Shown here: positions 27,749 to 35,583 of the stretch, in pieces
How the letters are laid out: each line of letters begins with the position of its first letter
Numbering within the stretch: position 1 is the stretch's first letter
Assembly: GCF_025947065.1 (NCBI RefSeq)
Contig: NZ_CP109994.1
Coordinates: 1,674,001 to 1,738,000 of the forward strand
Reading direction: 5' to 3'
Source of the DNA: Flavobacterium sp. N1736
GTDB lineage: Bacteria > Bacteroidota > Bacteroidia > Flavobacteriales > Flavobacteriaceae
Length of the DNA: 64,000 bases
Notes under the pieces: generated by a model
Database searches by the model: none
What the model saw: only the letters and a program-made list of their open reading frames with translations
Told to the model about the DNA's origin: nothing
Made by a program: the position numbers and the translations under genes

Positions 27749-30619
27749 CTATTTCTTAATAAAACGTTTAACCGTTCTCGTTCCGTCTTTCTCAAAAACA
27801 ATCAGATAAATTCCGGTTCTTAAACCAGAAACATTCAAACTATTATCATTGATTTTTTGAGATATAACTAAACTTCCTGTTTGAGAATCGAATACGCTTA
27901 CATTCCCTCCTGTTTGATCTGTAGTAAAGAAAAGCACATCTGAAACCGGATTTGGATAAATATTTAATGCAACAGAATCTACCTCATCTTCTGTAATAGC
28001 AGCAGAAGCTACAGGATTTGAAGCGGCGCCAATTTTGGTAATTCTGAACCAATTGATGTTTACAGCGCTGGTTTGAATATAAATTCCGAAACTGTACGTT
28101 CCTGCATTTACATTAACCGTTTGAGTTACTGTTTGCCAATTTTGCCATCCTCCGGTATTCGGAATATCAACATTTCCTAAAATGATCGTTCCGCCGTTTA
28201 AATCAGATGATATTCTGGCTCCGGCAACCGCACTTGCGATTCTGTATTCGATTAAATAAGAACCCGTTGTTGGAAAATTAATATTGTTATACGCCATCCA
28301 GTCGCCTGTATCTGTGTATGCAACATTTAAACCTCCGCCAGCATCTGTAGTCGCTTCCGTTTGAATTCCGTTCATGGCAGCATAATCTTCCGCCTGAATT
28401 AAAGTAGAAGTCTGCGCAGCCGTTGTCGAAATTAATTTCCATTGCCCGCACGTTTGGTTGTTATTGTCCCATTGCTGCACATTGGCACCATTTACCGTAC
28501 TTGCTCCTGCAACCTCAACAATTCTACCACTGTGTCTGGCAATAATTTTATAAAATCCGTCGCCTGTATCTACTAAAACAAACTGCTGATTCGTTGTTCC
28601 GTTATACGGATATTGCTCTACATTGGCGCCATTTGCTTTATTAAAATTATTTACGTCTAATGACTGACCGCTGTGATTGGCAATAATTTTATACAAACCG
28701 TCGCCTAAATGTGTTAATGTAAACTTTTGATTATTTCCTGTATTTACAGTTCCCTGAGCAATATTGGCACCGTTGGATAAACTCGCATTCCAGACATCCA
28801 TATTTAAACCGCTGTTTCTGTTTTGCAAAAAGAAAGTTTGATTTCCTAAAGTGGTAACTCCGTTGGCAAGAATTCGAATAGAAGTTACCTTATCATTCCA
28901 TGTCGTATTTAAACAGGCATTATCAGAATTAATTACCGTTGAAGCTCCCGTAAAATTATCATCCTGATACAAAATTGCCTGAAATCCCTGTGTGATTCTC
29001 AACGACGAAATATCATCATTTAAAACTCCCAAAGAATTTAAACGCGCCATATTATAATCACCAATAGTTAAACCGCCAGAAAATCCGGTGTAATTGCAAT
29101 CTTTATAAACCGTAATCACATCTGTCGAAGCCGCGATATTGCCTCCCGGCGGAATTGTTCCTGTAATCGAATAACTTCCGATAGAACCGTATGCAGAATA
29201 TCCGCCATAACCCGCACTTCCGGCGCCATTGCCATCAACACCAATAAAGTATTTTCCGGCAGGCAAATTCACATTCATAGCAGCATTCAAAGCAAACGGA
29301 TCAGAGTTCCAATACGTTCCCATTTCTGCACCTGCCGAATTGTATAATCGAATTAAAAGATGCAGGTTTCCGTCTCTTGAAACCGTGTTTGCGTTGATTG
29401 AAACATTTCCTCCGCCAGTTGTAAACGTAAAGAAATCATAATCAGCTTCGCTTGAAATAATTCCGTTTTTTTGATTGATACCGCCGCTTGCGTTATAGTC
29501 TAAAGTTGTGGCAGAAGCAGTTGTATTTCCGTAATCATCGCCTCTGTAACCAACTCCAAATTTAGTTCCGGCAATAGTTGCAACATCATCTTGTTTGTTA
29601 TTGGCATAATCGTATTCGCCTTTGCTCCATTGCACCACAGGTCTGTAATATCCGGCTCCCATAATTGGCGCCCACGAAGTATTGTTTATACCTACAAAAT
29701 AATCTTCGGCAGGATTTGTACGTCCATCGTGACCAAGATCAAAAGTATGACCAACTTCATGCGCAGAGGCATCTCCACCAGATTTACCCGAAGTAATAAA
29801 TACCCAGCAAGGTACATCATTGTCCCAATTGAAGGAACCAATATACGCAACACCCCCCGCCCCCGGGGCCGCAGTATTGGTTGGAGTCACCACCACACGC
29901 ATTCTTCTGTTTCTTGGGTATGAATTAAAAACAGCTTCATTTGTTGTAACATTTACATTAAAAGGTCGGTAATCTTCAGAAACCACCTCCCAATGTTGTT
30001 GCACATCGGCATCGCTCATTCCTGATGGCGCCGCATTAATAGCGTTTCCGTTATTCCAAAGATTTCCTGCCGGCATATTATACCCGTCAAAATCTAACAT
30101 AACGCAGCCTGCAGCACCCGGTAAACTTTGTAAATTCAACAAAGCCGGAGCAATTGCGGCAGCACTTACAGCAGCTGTTTTTGCTGTGTTTTGAGGAACA
30201 TTTCTATAATCCAGACAAATTAGCGTATTAATATCTACTTTAGACACAAAAGCGTTTCCTTGTGCATCAGAATAATATTTATAAGCTTCTTTTGTTTTCT
30301 TTAGAATAATGTGCCCTTCAAGCGATTTATCTTTTAATTTAATGTAAAAAGAAGATTCTTCGACATTTTTGATTTCTCCAATCAAAAACTCACTTGAAGC
30401 ATTTGATTCCTTGTAATTGATTTTTCCGTTGAAGTTTTTATTCTCCGCCTGAAGCAAAACAGTTTTTTCGGCAGTACTTTTTGAAGTCGCACTTGCAAGT
30501 CCGTTTTTTAAATTATTCATGAACGTTTTACTCGAGCCCAAAGAAGTCTGCGCAATGGCAAAACTGCTAAAAGCAATAAACAGGAGTAAACTTAACTGAA
30601 TTCTGTAATTGTTTTTCAT
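27749..30619 (-). CDS. Secreted metzincin-like metalloprotease with crystallin, ricin and one CBM6 module, T9SS (copy 3)
   Basis: 956 residues, the shorter and most diverged paralogue. It has a signal peptide (residues 1-23, ending AIAQ), a catalytic domain with HEVGHTFDLGHDG near residue 286 and WAPIMGAGY, a pre-peptidase-type domain, a beta/gamma-crystallin domain (DVITVYKDCNYTGFSGG), a ricin-type trefoil, a single CBM6 (IQAEDYAAMNG) and a T9SS tail. Its crystallin and ricin modules resemble those of the GH64 gene at 32749 more than those of copies 1 and 2. That points to module exchange across unrelated catalytic domains. The linker and tail are nearly identical to copy 1. Confidence 0.9.
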   Translation of the reverse strand: MKNNYRIQLSLLLFIAFSSFAIAQTSLGSSKTFMNNLKNGLASATSKSTAEKTVLLQAENKNFNGKINYKESNASSEFLIGEIKNVEESSFYIKLKDKSLEGHIILKKTKEAYKYYSDAQGNAFVSKVDINTLICLDYRNVPQNTAKTAAVSAAAIAPALLNLQSLPGAAGCVMLDFDGYNMPAGNLWNNGNAINAAPSGMSDADVQQHWEVVSEDYRPFNVNVTTNEAVFNSYPRNRRMRVVVTPTNTAAPGAGGVAYIGSFNWDNDVPCWVFITSGKSGGDASAHEVGHTFDLGHDGRTNPAEDYFVGINNTSWAPIMGAGYYRPVVQWSKGEYDYANNKQDDVATIAGTKFGVGYRGDDYGNTTASATTLDYNASGGINQKNGIISSEADYDFFTFTTGGGNVSINANTVSRDGNLHLLIRLYNSAGAEMGTYWNSDPFALNAAMNVNLPAGKYFIGVDGNGAGSAGYGGYSAYGSIGSYSITGTIPPGGNIAASTDVITVYKDCNYTGFSGGLTIGDYNMARLNSLGVLNDDISSLRITQGFQAILYQDDNFTGASTVINSDNACLNTTWNDKVTSIRILANGVTTLGNQTFFLQNRNSGLNMDVWNASLSNGANIAQGTVNTGNNQKFTLTHLGDGLYKIIANHSGQSLDVNNFNKANGANVEQYPYNGTTNQQFVLVDTGDGFYKIIARHSGRIVEVAGASTVNGANVQQWDNNNQTCGQWKLISTTAAQTSTLIQAEDYAAMNGIQTEATTDAGGGLNVAYTDTGDWMAYNNINFPTTGSYLIEYRIASAVAGARISSDLNGGTIILGNVDIPNTGGWQNWQTVTQTVNVNAGTYSFGIYIQTSAVNINWFRITKIGAASNPVASAAITEDEVDSVALNIYPNPVSDVLFFTTDQTGGNVSVFDSQTGSLVISQKINDNSLNVSGLRTGIYLIVFEKDGTRTVKRFIKK

Positions 30620-30750
30620 ATACTATTTAAGATTGGGGGTTACTTTTTAAAGTGGTGCATGCATTTAAAACACATAGAAACATAGATTCTGTATGCTCAA
30701 AAAAGGCGTTTCACTTAATTATAATGCACATAGCTATGTGTTTTATTTTT

Positions 30751-30840
30751 CACGCAGATTTGGCAGATTGAGCAGATTAAATTTGAATAATTATCTGCAT
30801 GTATCTGCTTAAATCTTTTTAAAATCTGCGTGAAAAAATA
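30751..30840. repeat. CGCAGATTTGGCAGATT palindromic repeat, family 3
   Basis: Starts CACGCAGATTTGGCAGATTG and ends AAAATCTGCGTGAAAAA, so the ends pair as an imperfect palindrome of about 90 bp. The AAAATCTGCGTGAAAAATATT part recurs at 39839-39859, and the left part recurs at 8252, 39895 and 54348. Confidence 0.75.
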
Positions 30841-30860
30841 TTAAAGAATAAAAAAATAAA

Positions 30861-30888
30861 ATCTGCTCAATCTGCCAAATCTGCGGGA
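30861..30888. repeat. Inverted fragment of family 3 repeat
   Basis: ATCTGCTCAATCTGCCAAAT followed by CTGCGGGA, the reverse complement of the family 3 left end. Confidence 0.7.
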
Positions 30889-30924
30889 GACATTTTTTTT
30901 AAATTCTTCAATTTGTGGCAAATA

Positions 30925-30973
30925 AAAAAGCACCATTCCTTCTTTCAATAAAAAAGAAGAAACAGTGCTTTTA
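30925..30973 (-). terminator. Terminator of the GH18 chitinase gene
   Basis: Imperfect hairpin with arms AAAGCACCATTCCTTCTTT and AAGAAGAAACAGTGCTTTT, followed by a T-run on the minus strand, just past the stop codon of the gene ending at 30982. Its design resembles the protease terminators. Confidence 0.8.
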
Positions 30974-30981
30974 ACGAAAAC

Positions 30982-32619
30982 TTATTTTTTAATAAAACGT
31001 CTCACTGTTTGTGTACCATTTTTTTCAAAAACAGCGATATAAACTCCTTTTTCTAAACGCGAAACGTCTATAGAATTAGAATTAATTGTTTGTTTTGAAA
31101 CTACAGCTCCTGTTTGAGAATCTACAATACTTGCATTTGCTCCGCTAACATCCGAAGTGATAAAAAGCGTACTTTCTACAAGACTTGGATATACATTTAA
31201 AGCCACAAATTCTTCTGCAACAACTTCTGGGGCTGCTGATTTTGCTGCCAAACCTGAAGCCGCTTTTGTGATTCTGAACCAGTTTAGATTAAAACCGGTA
31301 TTTTGAACATAGATTCCAAAGTTGTATGTTCCGGCATTTACATTTACGGTTTGTGTTACCGTTTGCCAATTTTGCCAGCCTCCGGTATTTGGGATATTTA
31401 CAGCTCCTAATTGAATTGTTCCTGCCGTTAAATCAGAAGATAATCTTCCGCCTGTAACAGCACTTGCCACTCTGTATTCAATTACATAATTTCCTGAAGT
31501 TGGAAAATTAACATTGTAATACGCCAGCCAATCGCCTGTATCTGCGTAACCTACATTCAAACCTCCGCCTGTATCTGTAGTGGCTTCAGTCTGGATTCCG
31601 CTCATTGTTGAGTAGCTTTCTGCCTGAATTAAAGTCCCCGTACCTGTAGGCGGATTACTTCCTGTAATAACCTGATTTACGGCTGTTAATAATGATTTTG
31701 CTCCGGTAGCATCCTGAGATAATTCCCAGATCATAACTCCTCCCGCATTTTGAATTGCAAAAGTTGTTTTTGCTTTGATAGTTGGAATTCCGTTATAATA
31801 AATCGTGTTTCCTACCTGATCCAGATTTTCAGCTCCCGGATATTGCGCTACGATATTAGCATAAGAAATTCCCTGATTTGCCGAAGCTCCAAAACCGTAA
31901 CCATAAAACGGAAGACCAATAATGGCTTTGCTTGCCGGTAAACCACGTCCTGTCCAGTAATTAAACTGATTTACAGCCATACTATACGGAGAATGTTGTC
32001 CCGGACTTCCCGGAGCCCAAGGTCCTGTTGCATCATACGCCATAATATTGATCCAGTCATAAGCGGCAAAAGTAGACGAAGGTACATTTGCACCACCGTA
32101 ACCTTCTGAAAGCGCAGCAGAGATTAATTTACCGTTTGCATGCAATTTAGCCGCAAGCGCAATTACAAATCCGCCGTAATCACCATTAATTGCCGGACCT
32201 TCTAAATCTACATCGATACCGTCAAAATTATGCGCTACAACGTAATCATATAATTTTTGAATGAACGCTGTTCTGTTTCCAGGCGTAATCAAATTAAAGT
32301 AATTGTCGCGAATGGCGCCTCCTTCAGAAACAGAACCTCCTCCAAGAGAAACAAAAACTTTTACATTTTGTGCATGCGCGGCATTGATAATGGTATTCGA
32401 TCCTGAATTGAAAGTTAGATAACCATTCGCATCGGGATTTTCGAACGCAATATTAATATGCGTTAATTTACTGTACTGAACACTGCTTGAAAATGAATTC
32501 AGATCAATCCAGTTTGGAATGTAAGCGATTACTTTTTTTTGGGCCATTGACAGGTTAACAATACCCAGAACCATAATTAAGACCCATTTTAGCTGGATCA
32601 CTTTGTAATTGTTTTTCAT
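30982..32619 (-). CDS. Secreted GH18 chitinase with CBM6, T9SS
   Basis: 545 residues: signal peptide (1-26, ending SMA), GH18 TIM barrel (about 28-320), CBM6 (about 335-460, starting IQAESYSTMSG), and T9SS sorting domain (about 475-545). The GH18 signature DGIDVDLE spans residues 133-140, with Glu140 as catalytic acid. SLGGG (91-95), the MAYD segment and the MIWELSQD strand are the other conserved pieces. It should hydrolyse chitin or related N-acetylglucosamine polymers outside the cell. It could also be an endo-N-acetylglucosaminidase-like member, but the cluster context (beta-1,3-glucanases) fits fungal-wall chitin. Confidence 0.93.
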   Translation of the reverse strand: MKNNYKVIQLKWVLIMVLGIVNLSMAQKKVIAYIPNWIDLNSFSSSVQYSKLTHINIAFENPDANGYLTFNSGSNTIINAAHAQNVKVFVSLGGGSVSEGGAIRDNYFNLITPGNRTAFIQKLYDYVVAHNFDGIDVDLEGPAINGDYGGFVIALAAKLHANGKLISAALSEGYGGANVPSSTFAAYDWINIMAYDATGPWAPGSPGQHSPYSMAVNQFNYWTGRGLPASKAIIGLPFYGYGFGASANQGISYANIVAQYPGAENLDQVGNTIYYNGIPTIKAKTTFAIQNAGGVMIWELSQDATGAKSLLTAVNQVITGSNPPTGTGTLIQAESYSTMSGIQTEATTDTGGGLNVGYADTGDWLAYYNVNFPTSGNYVIEYRVASAVTGGRLSSDLTAGTIQLGAVNIPNTGGWQNWQTVTQTVNVNAGTYNFGIYVQNTGFNLNWFRITKAASGLAAKSAAPEVVAEEFVALNVYPSLVESTLFITSDVSGANASIVDSQTGAVVSKQTINSNSIDVSRLEKGVYIAVFEKNGTQTVRRFIKK

Positions 32620-32748
32620 AGTAACATTTTTAATAGATTAATAGATATGTGATTTTCGGGGGAGAAAATAATTTTAGGTTTCAGACTTAAATTTCAGATT
32701 GAGCTGAAATCCAAAATCCAAGTCTTACATCTAAAATCTCTTTTAAAA

Positions 32749-35412
32749 CTATTTTTTAAGAAAACGTTTTACCGTTCTTTGACCATCTTTATCTAAAACA
32801 ATCAGATAAATTCCTTTTTGCAAGTGAGAAACATCTACACTATTATTGTTTACTTTTAGTTTAGAAACCGTAGCTCCGCTTTGAGCATCTACAATACTCA
32901 CGTTTTCTGAACTTACAGGCGTTGTAAAATAAAGTGTGTTTTCTGCCGGACTCGGATAAACGTTAAAGGCAACATTTGGTTCATCTTCAACTTCTGTAGC
33001 AACAGTTTTTGCCGCTAAACCAGCGCCTGTTTTCGTAATTTTAATCCAGTTGATGTTCATTCCTGTATTTTGAATATAAATTCCAAAATTGTACGTTCCC
33101 GCATTTACATTTACCGATTGAGAAACTGTTTGCCAATTTTGCCATCCGCCTGTATTTGGAATATCAACATTGCCTAAAACGATAGTTCCGCCATTTAAAT
33201 CAGAAGATAATCTTCCGCCGGCAACCGCGCTCGCTACTCTGTATTCGATTAAATACGAACCTGTTGTTGGAAAATTAATGCTGTTATACGCCAGCCAGTC
33301 GCCTGTTTCTGTATAACCAACATTCGAACCGCCTCCGGTATCTGTTGTGGCTTCAACCTGAATACCGCTCATTGCTGAATAATCTTCGGCCTGAATTAAA
33401 ACAGAAGTTTGAGAACTTGTCACAGGAACTAATTTCCATTGTCCGCACGTTTGATTATTATTATCCCATTGTTGTACAACAGCTCCTGAAGCTGTACTTG
33501 CACCAGCAACTTCAACGATTCTGCCGCTGTGTCTTGCTACAATTTTATAAAATCCGTCGCCTGTAGAAACCAATACAAATTGCTGATTTGTTGTTGCATT
33601 GTATGGATATTGCTCTACATGCGCACCATTTGCCTTATTGAAATTGTTTACATCTAAAGACTGACCGCTATGATTTGCAATGATTTTATACAAACCGTCG
33701 CCTAAATGCGTGAATGTAAACTTTTGATTGTTTCCGGAATTTAGCGCACCCTGATTTATAGCTGCACCATTCGCTGCACTCGCGTTCCAGACATCCATGT
33801 ATAAATTACTGTTTCTGTTTTGAAGATAAAAAGTCTGATTTCCTAAAGTCGTCGTTCCGTTTGCCAGAATTCTGATAGAGGTCACTTTATCATTCCAGGT
33901 TGTATTTAAACAGGCATTATCAGAATTAATTACTGTTGAAGCTCCCGTAAAATTATCATCCTGATATAAAATTGCCTGAAATCCCTGCGTAATTTTAAGT
34001 GACGAAATATCATCGTTTAAAACGCCTAAAGTATTCAAACGAGCCAAGTTATAATCACCAATTGTTAATCCGCCGGAAAATCCCGTGTAATTACAATCTT
34101 TATAAACCGTAATCACATCCGTAGTTGCAGGAACCGAAGGCACCGTTCCGGCATATCCGCCAAAAACCGCAATTACTTTTGTTGGCTGTGGCGTATGAAG
34201 CGATGGCGACTGATCGGCAACATCATCATAAGCAAAACCGTAAGCCAGATTATCGATGCTTATTCCAGGCAAATGCCAAAATTTAGAATAATGATTCGTT
34301 GGGTTTACCTGATAGAATTTTGAGGCATCGTACCAGTTTTGCTGACCCGGATTTGGCGTTGTCGTATTGACAACATGTCTGTTAATCGCCGCCGTTAATT
34401 GCGCCTGAATAACAAGATCTAAATCCCCGTCAACCAGTCTTCTGTCCAAAACACCTTTTCCTTCAAGAGCTTCCTGAGTTGTCGGGCGGTTTTGAACGCG
34501 TCCTGTGCGACCAACAAAACCACCGGATTGTCCGACCATTTCTAGCTGTTCGCCAATAACCCTTCCTTTAAAAACTCCCGCATCTCCGGCGTAGAATATT
34601 AAATCTTCATTTTTATATTTGTTCCAAATGGCATCAATATACGATTTCAAATAATTCGCCTGAGGTCCTACAGAAGTTCCTCCGCTTCCATCTGCAAAAG
34701 CAGGCGTTTTTGACGGTGCCGTAATTTCGCCCGTTGCATCATTGACACAACCTTGAAATTCTGACGGAACATTTGCTTTAAATGCAGCCACAATATCAGC
34801 GTGTTTTTTAAGTTCACCTACTTTTTTCTGATATCCGTTTGCGCCAAATAACTCCAATCCCATTGGGTATTTATACGAATCGACTCTCGAAGGATTTCCA
34901 AAAAAACCGTATTGGTTATTCGTCAATTCGATTATTTCATATAAAATTCCCTGATTTGGATCTGTTACATTCAAAGGATTTGGCGAAGTATATCCTGACG
35001 GAGCGCCATTTGCACCAAAAAAGTAAAAATACAATTGCTGTCCTTTGGCAATAAACACTCTACATCCCGCAATTAATGGCAAAGTAAAAGTTTTGTTTGG
35101 AATCTCGCTCAGCTTGGTAAAACAAGCCGCATATTTTGAGTTTTGTCCCGGTCCGGTATTTCCGCCAATTGTTGGTCCCGTAACCGTATTATAAGACGGA
35201 CTCATTGGCAAAACCTGACTCGTTTTGGCATTTACCCAAACGTGGTTTCCGGTTGTATAATCGATACCTACAATGGCAACATACAATTCGCTGTCGTTAA
35301 ATGTAGAACTATTTGTAATCGTAAAAGGTATGGCGCCCTGGCCGTACGTAAGGTTCGAGAGCACAAGAAAAAGTGCTGTCAGAAAAGAAATTCTAAGTTT
35401 AATTTTATTCAT
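32749..35412 (-). CDS. Secreted GH64 beta-1,3-glucanase with crystallin, ricin and CBM6 modules, T9SS
   Basis: 887 residues: signal peptide (1-24, ending TYG), a thaumatin-like GH64 catalytic domain (about 27-425, with conserved blocks such as YAACFTKLSEIP, MGLELFGANGYQ and GISIDNLAYGFAYDD), beta/gamma-crystallin (about 430-520), ricin-type trefoil (about 525-665), CBM6 (about 675-800, IQAEDYSAMSG) and a T9SS tail (YPSPAENTLYF). GH64 enzymes release laminaripentaose from beta-1,3-glucan and many attack fungal or yeast walls. The crystallin-ricin-CBM6 block is nearly the same as in protease copy 3. Inverted repeats lie on both sides of the gene. Confidence 0.92.
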   Translation of the reverse strand: MNKIKLRISFLTALFLVLSNLTYGQGAIPFTITNSSTFNDSELYVAIVGIDYTTGNHVWVNAKTSQVLPMSPSYNTVTGPTIGGNTGPGQNSKYAACFTKLSEIPNKTFTLPLIAGCRVFIAKGQQLYFYFFGANGAPSGYTSPNPLNVTDPNQGILYEIIELTNNQYGFFGNPSRVDSYKYPMGLELFGANGYQKKVGELKKHADIVAAFKANVPSEFQGCVNDATGEITAPSKTPAFADGSGGTSVGPQANYLKSYIDAIWNKYKNEDLIFYAGDAGVFKGRVIGEQLEMVGQSGGFVGRTGRVQNRPTTQEALEGKGVLDRRLVDGDLDLVIQAQLTAAINRHVVNTTTPNPGQQNWYDASKFYQVNPTNHYSKFWHLPGISIDNLAYGFAYDDVADQSPSLHTPQPTKVIAVFGGYAGTVPSVPATTDVITVYKDCNYTGFSGGLTIGDYNLARLNTLGVLNDDISSLKITQGFQAILYQDDNFTGASTVINSDNACLNTTWNDKVTSIRILANGTTTLGNQTFYLQNRNSNLYMDVWNASAANGAAINQGALNSGNNQKFTFTHLGDGLYKIIANHSGQSLDVNNFNKANGAHVEQYPYNATTNQQFVLVSTGDGFYKIVARHSGRIVEVAGASTASGAVVQQWDNNNQTCGQWKLVPVTSSQTSVLIQAEDYSAMSGIQVEATTDTGGGSNVGYTETGDWLAYNSINFPTTGSYLIEYRVASAVAGGRLSSDLNGGTIVLGNVDIPNTGGWQNWQTVSQSVNVNAGTYNFGIYIQNTGMNINWIKITKTGAGLAAKTVATEVEDEPNVAFNVYPSPAENTLYFTTPVSSENVSIVDAQSGATVSKLKVNNNSVDVSHLQKGIYLIVLDKDGQRTVKRFLKK

Positions 35413-35479
35413 ATCTAAATTATTTTGGGGTTGCTTAATTAGTTAAATCAAAAGCTTTTACTGAAATAAGAAACAATAC

Positions 35480-35578
35480 ATCCGTCAGGTGTAATTGTTT
35501 GGTGCTATCCTTTTAAATTTAAATTTCAGTTGATCATTACAGAAATATTATTTTTAAAACCTATTACACCCAACGGAT
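35480..35578. repeat. Inverted repeat after the GH16 gene
   Basis: 16-bp arms ATCCGTCAGGTGTAAT and ATTACACCCAACGGAT (14 of 16 matching) are separated by 67 bp, ending just beside the GH16 stop codon. It may be a terminator or another palindromic repeat family. No other copy was found in the window. Confidence 0.6.
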
Positions 35579-35583
35579 TATAA

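Larger units (their letters stand above)
30620..30981. other. Repeat-rich intergenic region between protease copy 3 and chitinase
   Basis: 362 nt without a gene. It holds an inverted repeat AAACACATAG...CTATGTGTTTT (about 30667-30744), a family 3 palindromic repeat (30751-30840) with another inverted fragment at 30861-30888, and the chitinase terminator. No clear promoter element was found for protease copy 3. Confidence 0.8.

Noticed and set aside
19127..30619. Repeated DNA suggesting mobile elements
   Set aside because: The repeats are CBM6 coding modules and paralogous genes; no terminal repeats or transposase are present.
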